NCBI GenBank assembly: GCA_016946835.1
Contig: JACVTC010000064.1
Coordinates: 643,501-707,500, forward strand
Source of the DNA: Neocallimastix lanati (nom. inval.)
Lineage: Eukaryota; Neocallimastigomycota; Neocallimastigomycetes; Neocallimastigales; Neocallimastigaceae
Direction: 5' to 3'
Length of the DNA stretch: 64,000 bases
In this document: one piece after another, positions 25,761-38,533 of the stretch
Numbering within the stretch: position 1 is the first letter of the stretch
Layout: every line of letters starts with the position of its first letter
Program-made: the position numbers and the translations under genes
Notes under the pieces: model-generated
What the model saw: the letters and a program-made list of their open reading frames with translations, nothing else
Told to the model about the DNA's origin: nothing
Databases searched by the model: none

Positions 25761-26095
25761 TTTTTATAAAATTCAATTATTACTTTAAATCAAACTGAAA
25801 ATAATATTTGCATCCCAGTTTCTAAAATATTCCAATTATATAATTTCAAGCGTAAATTTTAATAAAAACATAATTTTAGTATTAATATAAATCAATTTTT
25901 TAATTTTTACAAGATTTTATATTAATTTAAGTTTTTATTTAGAGATTATTGAACTATAATATCAATTAAAATTTTATTTATACTAGGTATTATTTTTCAT
26001 TAAAATTAAGGGTTAATTTTATAATTAATCTTGATCAGTTTAAAATTTAATAACCCACATTATTTTACAACGAAATTGAATTTATTTTTCTTTAT
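25761..26095. other. Intergenic DNA upstream of the LRR-like ORF
   Basis: A/T-rich but less repetitive than its surroundings. No second exon or promoter motif could be identified. Confidence 0.4.
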
Positions 26096-26669
26096 ATGAA
26101 TAAAGCATTTTTTTTATTTGGTTTCGTTAGTTTTCACTTATACATAGTTAATAAATCAGTTATATACGAAAAGTAGTTCAGATATTTTGTCTCAACATCA
26201 AGCTGCCTTAATTGCTCATAAACGGGGAAGTTCAGATCCTGTTACGATGCAAGAGAAAGTCCGAGCTATTGAAATTTGCAATGTGGATGATTTTCAGAAA
26301 TTGACATCGGACGATACCAAAAAACTAAAGTCTGTTACTTTCCGAGATATGAAAATAGATGAAATATTTGTGGAGAAGTTTTGGGAATTGTTCAGTTCGG
26401 GTGTTGATAATTTAACGTTCGATCAATGTAACCTTTCAGAGGATTGTAATTTTAGTGATCTTTTTGATGGAGACTACCAAGTAACTAATTTGTCCTTTAC
26501 TCGCTGCGGGATAGAGTTAGATGATATTGATAGTATCTTGTGTCGAGTATATCCGTATTGTATAAAAAATTTGAATTTAACAAATAATGGGTTAAAGCAT
26601 GATGAGTTGGCTCCGTTGCTAAGAGATAGGCTTGGGAGTTTTGCGAATTCAATTAACTGTTCTGTATAG
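26096..26669 (+). pseudogene. LRR-like protein fragment, start codon unclear
   Basis: An open frame from 26148 to 26669 has unusually balanced base use and encodes repeated blocks: LKSVTFRDMKI, VDNLTFDQCNL, VTNLSFTRCGI and IKNLNLTNNGL. Their spacing of about 25-30 residues resembles leucine-rich repeats of the ribonuclease-inhibitor type. The frame has no ATG. The only in-frame alternative start is TTG at 26187. An ATG at 26096 opens a hydrophobic, signal-like peptide (MNKAFFLFGFVSFHLYIV) in another frame, which stops after YEK at about 26175 and overlaps the LRR frame. A single-base shift would join the two. I read this as a broken or mis-sequenced small LRR gene or a fragment of a larger one. 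The base composition, unlike its neighbours, could mean transfer or retroposition, but no poly(A) tail or target duplication was found. Confidence 0.45.
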
Positions 26670-27597
26670 GATCATACACTGTGTTCCCTTAACTTTAAAT
26701 CTCGTTGGTTTAAGAGATATTTACATTTATTAAAATTATTGATATTATTTATTGAGAAGTATTCAAAAATATTTTACAATATATCTATTTTTTTCTTCTC
26801 TGTAAATGTAGGTTTGAATTCAAATTTAAAAATTTTAATATCCATATATATTCTCCTATTTATATTATTTTTCTTTCTATTCTTTTCTATTTGATTTAAA
26901 TTATCTACAATAAAATTTATTATTCTACTATTTACTTTTTTTTCTAAATAATACTTATTTAAATATTCTAGCATTATAAAATTTTCATCATTAATTTATA
27001 ATATATTTTGGCTTTTAAAAAAATTAATGCTATATATTAATTAATACAAAAAGTTTTATATTTACCTTTATATTTAATATAAAAATAAACAATAATAAAC
27101 TTAAATAATAAAATATATATAAAAAAAAATAAAAAAAAAAGAAATAAAAAAACTAATATTGAAAAATATTTTTTTTTAATTCGTGTTTTATTATAAAGTA
27201 ATGTTATAAATATTCAAATATTTTTTAATTATTATTATTATTTCTTATGTAAAAAAACAATTTAAAAACATCTCAAATCTTATTTATAATAAAATAAAAA
27301 TATACTTCATATGAAGTAACTGAAGTTAGTATATAATTATTCTCATTGAAAAATATATTTAAAAATATATTAGTAATAGATAATATATATTAATCCGGGC
27401 CTCTTAATTATAGGAAGAAGTATTAATGAATTATTATTACTAGAAATATTTTTATACTATATATAAACAATTTTCAAAATATATTAAGAAGCAATATTAT
27501 TAAAAATAAAAAAAAAATAAAATAAAAATAAAAAATAAATTTATATTTTTTTTTATAAAAATAAAAAATAAAATAAAAATAAAAAAAATAAAAACAG
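26670..27597. other. Intergenic AT-rich DNA
   Basis: No gene supported. A 66-codon minus-strand frame at 26774-26974 is lysine/asparagine/isoleucine-rich and typical of random A/T sequence. Confidence 0.45.
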
Positions 27598-28149
27598 GCT
27601 ATGTTTATGTATAATGTGTACGTTGAATCTAGTGTGTGTGAAAAAGTATTTAATTTCCTTCTTGGAGGTAGAAGTATTAATAACAGTACAAGGGAATGGA
27701 AGTATCTATTTAAGTGCCAGATGAAATCAGGTACTTATTCTGATACTCCATTCTTGGTGGTTACTGCGGCTCTTCTTCAATCGATTATACCTATTGCTAT
27801 TGGCCAGCAATGGTCTTTGTTCAATGGGTTCAAATCGAATCGTACTACTACTACCAAGAGCGTCAATACTGAAGAAACAGTAAGACAGGCCAGCAGGGCT
27901 AGCGCAACCAATGAAGATCATAATTAAAATTATGATTAACATTATGAAGTCAAAATTAATTATTATACTACAGTATTATAATGCCCTTGTGAAGTCTTAC
28001 AGATATTAATTAAATGAAACTAGAATATATTATACCATTATTTTATTTTGTGTTTTTTATTTTTTTTTGTTTATTTTTTATCTTTTTTCTTTTTATTATA
28101 TGTATTTTATCATATATTTAATCAATTAAAATGAAACAAGTTTGCTGCC

Positions 28150-28187
<38 letters not shown>

Positions 28188-28198
28188 TGTTTATGTAT
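27598..28198 (+). mobile_element. Retroposed insert with 15-bp target duplication and poly(A) tail
   Basis: GCTATGTTTATGTAT occurs perfectly at 27598-27612 and at 28184-28198. Between them is a 571-bp insert ending in GCTGCCGTT plus about 31 A residues. This is the signature of target-primed reverse transcription. The insert starts inside an open frame, continues about 225 bp of A/T-rich 3' UTR-like sequence after the stop, and is probably 5'-truncated. It could be a LINE 3' end or a processed copy of a cellular mRNA. The terminal CGTTAAAA is shared with the SINE-like element at 23957-24468. Confidence 0.75.
27613..27927 (+). pseudogene. C-terminal ORF fragment inside the retroposed insert, unknown family
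   Basis: 104 codons are open from the insertion point to a TAA; an ATG at 27601 lies in the target duplication, so it is a by-product of the insertion and not the original start. Visible features are EWKYLFKCQMKSG, a hydrophobic stretch LVVTAALLQSIIPIAI that could be a membrane segment, and a polar Ser/Thr-rich tail ending NEDHN. Codon use is much less A/T-biased than in nearby DNA. I do not recognise the family. It is likely the 3' end of a longer coding sequence, in a LINE or a host gene. Confidence 0.5.
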
Positions 28199-29151
28199 TT
28201 TTTTTTTTTAAATTTTATATATATTAAAGTTTTTAATAAAACATCACTAACCCTAACCCAAAACATTTAATCCAAATTCCAAAATTAGATTTAGATATTT
28301 AGATACATCAGCAATATTAATTAATAGCATTAAAATCATAAAAATTCGATTTTAACATAAACTTATAATCAGTATTCTTTTAAAAATAGCTACCAGTTTC
28401 AACATTTTTCTATATTTCATTTCCTTCATCTGATATTTCCAACAAATAGTAATTAACCTCATATGTAGTTTCAACGCTAAATTCATTAATGACATAATTA
28501 CTTATAATATACAAATAAATACTTTTTTTTAAAAAAAAAAAAAATATTTTGCTAATATAATTAAAATATATATTTATAAGAATTGAAAAAAAAAATTATT
28601 ATTATTTTAGAGTTTATTAACATTGAATTATTTGTTTTTTAAAACCTTTTTTTAATATTGAGTTAGTATATATATATGTAACTATAATTATCATTATTTA
28701 ATAACATGATAAAGAATCTAATTAATACATATATTAATCATATATTAATTCTTGTTTTATTATATTTATATATATATATTAATTTATTATAAATATATAA
28801 AAAAATATATATATAAATAACATTAATAAATTATAAAATTTATTAAAATTTTTATTGTTAATTATTTATAAAATATAATAAATTAATCATATATATTTTA
28901 TATAACAATAATTGTATAATGAATCTTGAAATTTTATTATTTACAGGGTTATCTTTCAAATTTTAAATTAAATTTAATTGTTTGAAGAAAAAGAGGAATA
29001 TACTTAATATTTATAAAATATTTTGAAAATTATGTGAAAGAATAAAATTTAATAATAGTTATTTTAAATTGCTTATCGATACAGCATGTAAATATATAAA
29101 TTAAATGATATCAAAATTATTGTTATGAAAATTAAAAAAGATTCATTTTAT

Positions 29152-29182
<31 letters not shown>

Positions 29183-30015
29183 TTATTATTATTATTTTAA
29201 TAAAATTTAATAATAATAATAATAATAACAACAACTAACAACAACAATAAAATTATAATTAATATTCTAGAAAAATATATAAAAAGGAAACAAAGGAAAA
29301 TAAAATATTTATTAAAATTTATTTTAAAATTCAATCAATAATTAAATTCTATTTAATTATAATAGAATTGAATCTTATATAAAAATCTAAACATAATAAA
29401 GCTTTAATCATTTTTTAAATTATTCAGTTTTGATATATTACCCTTCCTAAAATAAAAAAAGTTTGGTTGCATTCATCCAAAAAGTTATGAATATATATAT
29501 TAAATTTTTTACTTAAATAAATATATATTTATGTATGAATATTCACACATGTAATATATGTAATTCTTTATTTTAATATTAATAGGAATAAATTAAATGT
29601 TTTATAATAAACTAAAATTATAAAATTAGTTTTATTTTTAAGTTTAAAGGATAATTTAATTGGACTTGCATAAAATTATTTAATGAATACTATGGAAGGC
29701 TTCTATGTAAATTTTATTATATATATAAATATAAAAAAAAAAAACTATAATATATAAATATTTAAATGTAGTAATTTATTAAAATTCTACTGGCTTCTTT
29801 AACAAAAAGAATATGTATGGTACATATAGTACAAATAAATTTATATATATTAAGTATAAGGTTTATAATATAATACTATTAATGACATATTAAATCTTTA
29901 TAATTAAAATTAATATTTAATTAAATTTTTAAATATATTATATATTGTAAATTTTTTTTTGAATTTTTTTTTTGTCATATTTATTTATTTATTTATTTAT
30001 TTTCAAAAATAATTA

Positions 30016-30088
<73 letters not shown>

Positions 30089-30193
30089 GTTAAAAAGAAA
30101 AATATTGTACTATTTATTTTTTTTTTTATATCTTTTAAATTAATTTCAGATAAAAGTAAACTTTTGAAATAATAAGGATATAAAAATATAAAA
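28199..30193. other. Intergenic region upstream of the KDSR gene
   Basis: A/T filler with a telomere-like CTAACCCTAACCC near 28247-28259 and an (AAT)n array at about 30017-30087, 100 bp before the gene. No gene or RNA recognised. Confidence 0.5.
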
Positions 30194-31710
30194 ATGTTAT
30201 TTGAAAATCAATTAACAGATTTTAGATTTTATATATTACTTGTTTTAGTTCCATTACTTATTGCTGGAATTGCATATGGCTTAATTTTTATATTCTTCTT
30301 TATTAGTAGAAGATTTTCACCATCTTTAATTGCAGAAAGTGTAGAAGGAAAAAAAATTATTGTTACTGGTGCTTCAAGTGGTTTAGGCAAAAGTACTGCT
30401 AAACTTTTAGCACAATTTGGAGCAAATGTTATTTTAATTGCTCGAGGTCAAGATAGTGATGCCAATGGAAAATCACGTCTTGATTACGCTGTTGAAGAAG
30501 TTAAAGCTTGTGCTAAAGATCCAGAAAAACAAATAATTGAAGGTTTCAAATTAGATTTAAAGGATAGAGAAAAGATTTTCTTAGAGATTCCAAGTCTTTT
30601 AACTAAATATAATGGAATTGATTGGGTTATTTTAAGTCATGGTAAATTCATATATATGAATTATTAAAGCATAAATAATTAAATATGCAATATTGATAAA
30701 TGTTTATATAATTATTTATTTAATTAATATTGTTTTTTTTAAAAGCTTTTAATTTTAATTTGAATATTTATTAAAAAATTTTTTTAATTATAATTATTAT
30801 TATTATTTTTATATTTATATAAACATATTTACAATTTTTAATGTTTTAAAATGATCATTTTAGGTTTTTCCTCTCCAGGTGAATTTTTAAATCAATCTAT
30901 TCAAGATGCCGAAGCTACTATTGCTGGTAAAGAAACTATTATGGAAAATTTAATTAATAGTAATTTACTAGGTAGTATTAGAATTACAGAAGCCTTTTTC
31001 TCTTCTTGTCAAAAGTTGAAAATGGAATTCCCAGAAAGAATTATTTTTGTTGCATCAGTTTTAGCAACTGTTTCATTCTCTGGTTATATTGGCTATTGTG
31101 CTTCTAAATATGGTTTAAGAGGTTTTGTTGATGGTCTTCGTAATGAATTAATCCCATATAAAACAAAGATTCATTTGTATTTACCTGGAAATATGGATAC
31201 GTATGTTTTTAATATTGTTATTATTTTTATTTAAAAGCATATTATAATTATAATTATATATTTTCTCTCTCTCTCTCTCATTTATATATATATATATATA
31301 TGTTGTTTAATTGAATTTTTTCTTTTTTTCTATTTAATATATTAAATATTTTTTCTTTTTTCTATCTTAAATTTTAATAATATAGTCCAATGTTCCGCAA
31401 TGAAAATAAAATTAAGCCAGCTTGCACTTTTGAAATTGAAGGCCCAAGTAAAGCACTTCATCCAGATGAATGTGCTAGATGTATGATTATGGGAGCTCTT
31501 AGAGATAGATATTATATTACCAATGATGTTGTTAGTGAAATGCTTAGAAATGCTAGTCAAGGTTTCAATAAGAGAACAAATGTTGTATTTGAAGTTTTAG
31601 CTTCACCAATTAGTGCTATTGTTGATGAAGTATTCATTAGAGATGCTGATAATGTTGTTGCTAAATTCTATGATAAAGAAAAAAATAAACAAGCCAAGAA
31701 AAATGATTAA
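30194..31710 (+). CDS. TSC10: 3-ketodihydrosphingosine reductase (TSC10/KDSR)
   Basis: Three exons, join(30194..30641, 30864..31200, 31386..31710), encode 369 residues. An N-terminal membrane segment (about residues 13-38) is followed by a short-chain dehydrogenase domain: TGASSGLG for NADPH binding at residues 58-65, a WVILSHG block in the NNAG-equivalent position, and the YCASK (YxxxK) catalytic motif in exon 2. Then comes PGNMDTPMF and a C-terminal region ending in a lysine-rich tail (KNKQAKKND), which could be an ER-retention signal. The PG-x-x-DTP-x-F block and the N-terminal anchor are typical of the reductase that converts 3-ketosphinganine to dihydrosphingosine at the ER, the second step of sphingolipid synthesis. 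Donors are GTAAAT and GTATGT. The catalytic residues all look intact. Confidence 0.88.
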
Positions 31711-32608
31711 ATTTATAATATAAATATACAAAATGATAATTGATTGAAATATTGAAATAAATCTTTGAATTTCTTTTAATTATATATTTACATATATATT
31801 TATTTTTATTGTTTAGTATTTAAAGAAATTATTAAAACGTTTAAAACAAATATAATTGATTATTTATAAAGAAAATGAAAAATTATTAAAAAATAATATA
31901 TATATATATATATTTTTAATAATTATTATATAAAATTTATAAAAATATCATTGTAATTTTTTTTTTATTTTATTTTATTTTTTTTTTAATATAAAAATAC
32001 TATTAACAATTATTAATTTTATATTTAAATTGTTTCTATTATATTTGAAAATTTGAAAATTTGAAAAAACAAATAAATTAAAAAAAAAAAAAAAAAAAAA
32101 AGAAATTTAAAAACAAGAACTAAATAGAAAAAATAAAATAGGAAAAAAACAAAAAAACAAAAAAACAAAAAAACAAAAAAACAAAATAAACAAAACAAAA
32201 TAAAACAAAAAGCAAAATTTAAAAAAAAAAAAAAAAAAACAGAAAAAGAAAAAATGAAATAAAAAATAAAACTATTTATTTTAATTAAAATAATTGAAAA
32301 TTTTAAAAAAGTATTTGGGTATTTTTCAATATATTTTCACTTTTTATATATAAATTCTAATTATTTAATAAATTATCAAAATTTAAATAACGAAATATAT
32401 AGTTTTAGATTACGAGAAATTTTTGGAATTATTTTTTTAATATATATAAAAAAATTATTTTATTTTTTTTTTTAAAATTTGATTATTAAATATAAAACAT
32501 TATTTATTTTTATTTTTTTTAAAAAATAAAAATAAATAATAATAAAAATAAGACAAATATAATAAAAATAAAAATAAAAATAAAAATACAAAAAAAAATA
32601 AATTAAAG
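31711..32608. other. Intergenic region with A-rich, C-punctuated leader
   Basis: Between two same-strand genes. A roughly 200-bp block at 32050-32260 is almost purely A with regularly spaced C (a period-8 AAAAAAAC run at about 32148-32183). Similar A-rich leaders precede the gene at 57359, so it may be part of the promoter or 5' UTR of the GTPase gene. Confidence 0.5.
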
Positions 32609-33393
32609 ATGTATACTTTATTAAGTGGATTATATAAATATATTGTTCAAAAGGAAGAATATTATATAATTATTTTAGGTTTAGATAATGCTGGTAAAAC
32701 TGTAAGAATTTATTTTATTATATAATTTAAAATAAAAAAAATTTTAAATGTGTTTGTTAAATAAATAAATAAAAAAAAAAAAAAAAAAAAAAATAAACAA
32801 ATATTATTTAATTTCCATAACACAAAAGACATTTCTTGAAAAAGTAAAATCTATTTTCCTTGGTATACCCGGTTTAGCTCCAGAAAAAATTGCACCTACA
32901 GTTGGTCTTAATGGTAAAATAAAAATATTTAATTTATAATCAAATATTATTGTAATTTCAAAAAGGATAAATAAAAAATTTATAATTTGAAAAAAGTAAT
33001 TTTAAAATAAATAAATTGAATTAATTTTTTTTATTGTATTATGATTTTTTATTCATTAAAAATAAAATAAAAATTAATAAACACAATAATTCAATTTATT
33101 TATTTATTTAATATATACATTTTAAAATATAATGAAATATAAGTTGGTAAAATTGAATATGAGAATTCGAAAATTAATTTTTGGGATTTAGGGGGACAAA
33201 AAGAATTACAAAAATTATGGAAAGAATATTATAATGAATGTCATGGAATAGCATTCATTGTTGATTCAGTGGATAAAGAAAGAATAGAGGAATGCAAAAA
33301 GACATTTGGTAATAATTACTTTGTAATTATAAATTTCAAATTAAATTTCGTGGCAATTAAATTAATAATATATATAAATATAAAAACATCAAA

Positions 33394-33427
<34 letters not shown>

Positions 33428-33766
33428 TAATAGAGAATATAATATCTGATGATACTATTGAAGGGGTACCAGTTCTCATGCTAGCAAATAAACAAGATAG
33501 TCCAAATGCATTAAAAGTTGAAGAAATTAAAGAAATTTTTACACAAATTGCAATGTATATTGGTGCAAGAGATAGTACAGTTTTACCTATATCTGCTCTT
33601 ACTGGGTAAAATAAATATTAATTTAAATAATATAATAAGTAATATAAAATAATATATTAAATTAATTTAATAACATTATAGTGAAGGTGTAAAAGAAGCT
33701 GTGGAATGGTTAATTCTAAGAATGAAAAGAAATAAAGAAAATAGGCCACCTGTTTATAAGAGCTAA
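32609..33766 (+). CDS. ARFRP1: ARFRP1/Arl3-type small GTPase
   Basis: Five exons, join(32609..32701, 32829..32913, 33144..33308, 33434..33605, 33682..33766), give 199 residues. The start MYTLLSGLYKYIVQKEEYY is nearly the same as in ARFRP1 proteins and lacks the N-myristoylation glycine, as is usual for this subfamily. G-protein motifs are complete: GLDNAGKT (G1), PTVGLNV (G2), WDLGGQKELQKLW (G3), NKQD (G4) and SALTG (G5). The C-terminus RPPVYKS matches the RPP tail of ARFRP1. The protein acts at the trans-Golgi, where it recruits ARL1 and through it GRIP-domain golgins. Introns are 75-230 bp with GT-AG ends; the first splits GKT from TFLEK. Confidence 0.92.
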
Positions 33767-34192
33767 AAAAAAAAATTTTTAAAAATTTTAAATTTTCATA
33801 TTATAATTTGAATAATTTGAATATAGAATTAATATATTTTTTGTAGTAAAAAATAGTTAAATAAAAAGTTAATTCATAAATAATAAAATAATTCATAAAT
33901 AAAATAAATGAGTAATTATTTAAAATAAGAATTATTAATATGTATAATTAAAATATTAAAATATACTTAATATTCAATTACATAAAATAAGAATTAATGT
34001 ATTACAATTTAATTATATTACAGTAAAATTAAATTATTTTATATAAACTATTTAATTTTAATTTATTATCAAAAGTAGCCAATCATATTATAAAATTTCT
34101 TAAAGCCATTCAATTTTTTTGTAAACTAACAAAAACAACATTAAAAATTTCAGACTTAATACTTCCTCTTAACGCTCTAATAAAAATTATTG

Positions 34193-34434
34193 GTATGTAG
34201 GATTAGAAATTATGAATGTTGATGAATAATATGAATGATATGATGTTTTGTGTATTTGAGATTTGAGTGTTTTGTTTTAATGTGTTGATGTTTAATTATG
34301 ATGGATGTGTATGTATTATTAATGAATGTTATAAACAAGTATACTAATATTTACTATTATTCTTCTTGTCATTTATATATTTTATTAATAAATAACCTAT
34401 GTTCATGTTCATTTATTCATCCTATACTATATAG
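34193..34434 (+). other. Probable 5' UTR intron of the S16 gene
   Basis: A GTATGT donor at 34193, after ttaacgctctaataaaaattattg, and a TATATAG acceptor at 34434 lie 10 bp before the ATG of the S16 gene. A leader intron next to the start codon is common in ribosomal protein genes. Inferred from splice-site sequences only. Confidence 0.5.
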
Positions 34435-34444
34435 GATAGCAATC

Positions 34445-35208
34445 ATGGAAGCCGTTCAAACTTACGGTCGCAAAGTAATTATTCTATTCAATTCAATATA
34501 AAATTATTATATACGTCAAGTCAATAAAAAACATTTAAATATTATGAAATATATTAACAGTACTTGATATAGTTGAAAGGGTAATTAATTAAATTCATTA
34601 TATATATTTATAATATTATTAATTTATTTTATAGAAAACTGCCACTGCTGTTGCCTATTGTAAGACTGGTAAGGGTCTTCTTAAGATCAATGGTTCCCCA
34701 ATTGATCTTGTTGAACCAGATATCTTAAAGTTCAAGGTTTACGAACCAATTCTTATTCTCGGTAAGGAAAGATTCGCCAACGTCGATATCAGAGTTACCG
34801 TCCGCGGTGGTGGTCACACTTCTCAAATCTATGGTAAGAAATAATAATAATTAATTTAAAGTAATTATGCTTTAATTGATTAATTAAAAATCTAATATTT
34901 AAAAAAATTAGCCATTCGTCAAGCTATTGCTAAGGCTATTGTTGCTTACTACCAAAAGTACGTCGATGAAGCCTCTAAGAAGGAAATCAAGGATATTCTT
35001 GTTAAGTACGACCGTTCTCTTCTCGTTGCCGATCCACGTCGTTGTGAACCAAAGAAGTTCGGAGGAAAGGGTGCTCGTTCCAAGTACCAAGTAAGTAGAA
35101 TAAATATAATGATTAATAAATAAAAAATTGATATTATTTTATAATGAAATAAATCTAATTAATTCTTTTATTGTATTATTATTTTTCATATAGAAATCTT
35201 ACCGTTAA
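34445..35208 (+). CDS. RPS16: 40S ribosomal protein S16 (uS9)
   Basis: Four coding exons, join(34445..34474, 34635..34833, 34912..35090, 35194..35208), encode 140 residues, close to the 143-146 of other eukaryotes. Recognisable blocks are [70 protein letters not shown] and the conserved C-terminal KSYR. Residues near the C-terminal tail contact tRNA in the P site in this family. The last coding exon is only 15 nt. Codons are markedly GC-richer than in the other genes (AAG, GCC, GTC, CGT), consistent with selection for high expression. Confidence 0.96.
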
Positions 35209-36139
35209 TTTTATTATATCTTTTGTATTGTTCTTTGTATACAATATCATTGTATTGGAAAAAATGTACATTACAAAATAATAAAATATGGTGAAAAAAA
35301 AAACGAATTGTATATGCGTGTGCATTTATAAATTTAATTTATATAAAAACAATAAAAAATTATAAAATTAGATTTTTTTTTAAATATAAATCAGTATTTT
35401 AAAAATGAGGAAGTTGTAAATTGAAATAATATAATTAAATCCAAAATAATGTTTAAAAAAGGAGAAAACAAAAAGAGATTAAAATTAAGTAAATTGGAAA
35501 ATAAAATGAGAATGTGTTAGAAGTAATATGAAGTCGTTGAAAACTTTGGAAAAATCAATTGAAGGAAAAAATATTTCTCTAATAATAAATTATATTTACT
35601 TTATATTCTATTTTATTATTTTTTTTTATTGTAAAAGAAAAGAAAAGAAAATTATGAAAAAAGGTAATGAAGTGGAATTTAGAATAGGAATATTAGTAAT
35701 GTAATTTGAGTAATTTTGAGTAGGTAAAGAGAACTATAAGCAGAAAGGGGAATATATACATATTTTTAAAAAAAAAAAAATTGTAAGAATTATTTAATTT
35801 TAAAAGTAGTAAAAATGAAAAAAAAAAAAAAAAACTTTTAGAATCAAAAAATAAATGCTGAAAAGGGATAAAAGAAGAAAAATATATGTTAAAGAAAAGA
35901 ATAAGAACAAATATGAAGTATTAAAAATTTATATATATATACTTTTTTTTTTTTTTTTTTATACAAAAAATTACTATTATAAAAAATGTTTAATGTTCGA
36001 ACAATTTAATTAAAGAGATAAAAATTTGTATAAATATTTTGAAGGAAGGATAATCAGACAATTCATTCATAAAAAAGTTTTTAATCATTTAAGTTAAAAA
36101 TCAATTATTATTATTATTATTTTATACTTCTAGGTTAAT

Positions 36140-36181
<42 letters not shown>

Positions 36182-36334
36182 TAATTTTAGATTATATTAA
36201 AAAAAAAAAAAAAAGATAATAATGAAAGCGCAGTATTATAACGGTTCAAAATGGTGAGTATGAAGCGATTAAGAGAAATAATTTTTTTTTTTTTTTTTTT
36301 TTTTTTTGGATCCTATCCAATTTATATTGATTAT

Positions 36335-36422
<88 letters not shown>

Positions 36423-36610
36423 AAATATACATACATAAAAAAAAAAAAAAATTAAAACAAAAAGAAAATTTTTATTCTATAAATTATTATTTATTCTAAA
36501 TCATTTATTTTGTTCTATTAAAAAATTTTATTTTATTATTTTATTATTTTTTTTTTATTTTTTTTTATTTTTTTTTAATTTTTTTTTAATTGCTTTATTT
36601 TATTTTTTTA

Positions 36611-36646
<36 letters not shown>

Positions 36647-36842
36647 TTATTATTATCATTTTATATTATATTATTTTATTTGTTTATTTATTACTTATAA
36701 TTATTTTTCAATCTATAAATTTTATTAAATATTATTTTATTTATTTATTTTTATTTATTTTTAATTTTTTAATTTATTTTATTTTTATTTTTTATTTTTT
36801 ATTTTTATTTATTTTTTTTTTTTAATTTAGTTTATTTTTTTT
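35209..36842. other. Intergenic region, A/T- and purine-rich
   Basis: Purine-rich sequence at 35450-35920, an (AAAT)n array at about 36333-36422, T-rich sequence to 36842, and one isolated exon-like stretch at 36222-36253. No complete gene. Confidence 0.5.
36222..36253 (+). pseudogene. Possible orphan first exon
   Basis: ATG at 36222 opens MKAQYYNGSKW, which then runs into a consensus GTGAGT donor at 36254. The sequence resembles the first residues of medium-chain zinc alcohol dehydrogenases (MKA-x-x-Y-x-G-x-x-x-W). No downstream exon can be seen before the low-complexity DNA that fills the gap to the membrin gene. It may be a gene remnant or coincidence. Confidence 0.2.
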
Positions 36843-38197
36843 TTATTTTCCAAGATAATGTACGATTAACCACATTAAGAAGACAGTAACAATTATACCA
36901 ATAAACAATATCCATTTATCTTGAGTAGTTCTAGTTTCAATATAACGAATAACAGTCTGTGATACACCTAAGGTATTGGCAATATTTAACATTGTTGTTT
37001 TACTTCTCTAAATTAGTATTAATTTAATTTTTATATAGTTAAAAAAAAAAAAAAAAGAATAAAAAAATTAGTATTTTTAACATTGCTATTTTAATATAAA
37101 ATGTTTCAGTATAAAAAATTAAAAATTAAAGATTTATATATATATATATTTTTTTTAAAAAAAAAAAGATATACCTTTAAAATATTTTTTTGATCATACA
37201 ATTCTTGTAATGCACTTTTACTCATAGCTATATAATCATCAATTTGTTTTCCAGTTCGATGTAAAACGTTAGATTCATGATTAAAATAATCCATTGGTGG
37301 TAAATAAGGATTTTGCTGCTGTTGATACATTGTCCCCTTTTTTTGTCAAATAATAATAAAAAATAACAATAAAAATTAACAATAAAAACAATAATATTAT
37401 TATTATTAATAAAAACAAAATAATGATAATAATAAAATAATAATGAAATATTATTAAAAATATTAATTTTATTAAATTAAACATTTATTATTATTATTAT
37501 TATTATTGTATTCTTACATCCTGTCGTCTTAGTAACATTTCTCGCTCTCTTTCTTCATTTTTCTATTTAATAATGTCATTATAAAATTTTTAAGAAATAT
37601 AATAATTATAAATTATAATTTAAATAAATAAATAAATAAATAAAATATATACATATTAATAAAATAATATTTGATTTATAAATAATTTGGGAACTGATAA
37701 ATAATATTATCATATCATATCATATATAAATATTTTAATTCAATACCTTTGCTAATTGCTTTTGTTTCCATCGGTTAAATGAATCTTGAAGAAGTTGATA
37801 TTCTCTTTGAATTTTTTCAGCACGTCTATTTTAATCAATTTATAGTTATATATATTATTTTATTTTTTATATTCATTTTTGTAATATATGAATAATAATT
37901 ATTTTTAATAAATAATAATAATAATAATAAAAAAAAAGTAATAATAATATAAATTATATATTATAATTAAATAAAAAGTAATAATTGAATAGAAAATTAG
38001 TATATCCATTATTATTTTATTTTTTTATAAAAAAAATTGTTAAATATTTATATTTTTTATATATTCATTATGATAATTTACTGATAAGCTATTTCTCTTT
38101 TTTCTTCAGTAATTTCTCTTTTAGCTAATTGCATAAGATCATCAGAAGCCTTTTTTAAAGCACCGAGACTTGCAGATATTTGTCCTAAAAATAAGTT

Positions 38198-38230
<33 letters not shown>

Positions 38231-38492
38231 TTATTTATTTATCATTATTTTTTTTAAAAAAAAAAAATAAAAATTAATATAAATATTAAAATTATGAAAT
38301 GACATTTCATTTGTCTATTTTTTAATTAAAAATTATGGAATTGTACAATTGAAATCTGAAAGAAATAATTGTTATCAATGTTATCAATAATAATGTAAAT
38401 TTCCTTTCTGTTATTTTAAAAATAAAATTTTCAAATTTTAATATATTTTTTTTTTTTTTTTATTTATTCGATTATCTAAATACTTCAAATTG

Positions 38493-38533
<41 letters not shown>

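Noticed and set aside
25449-25798. Two overlapping hydrophobic frames that look like membrane proteins
   Set aside because: Direct translation of an (ATTT)n minisatellite in two frames.
34908-35090. Minus-strand 60-residue frame
   Set aside because: Antisense of S16 exon 3.
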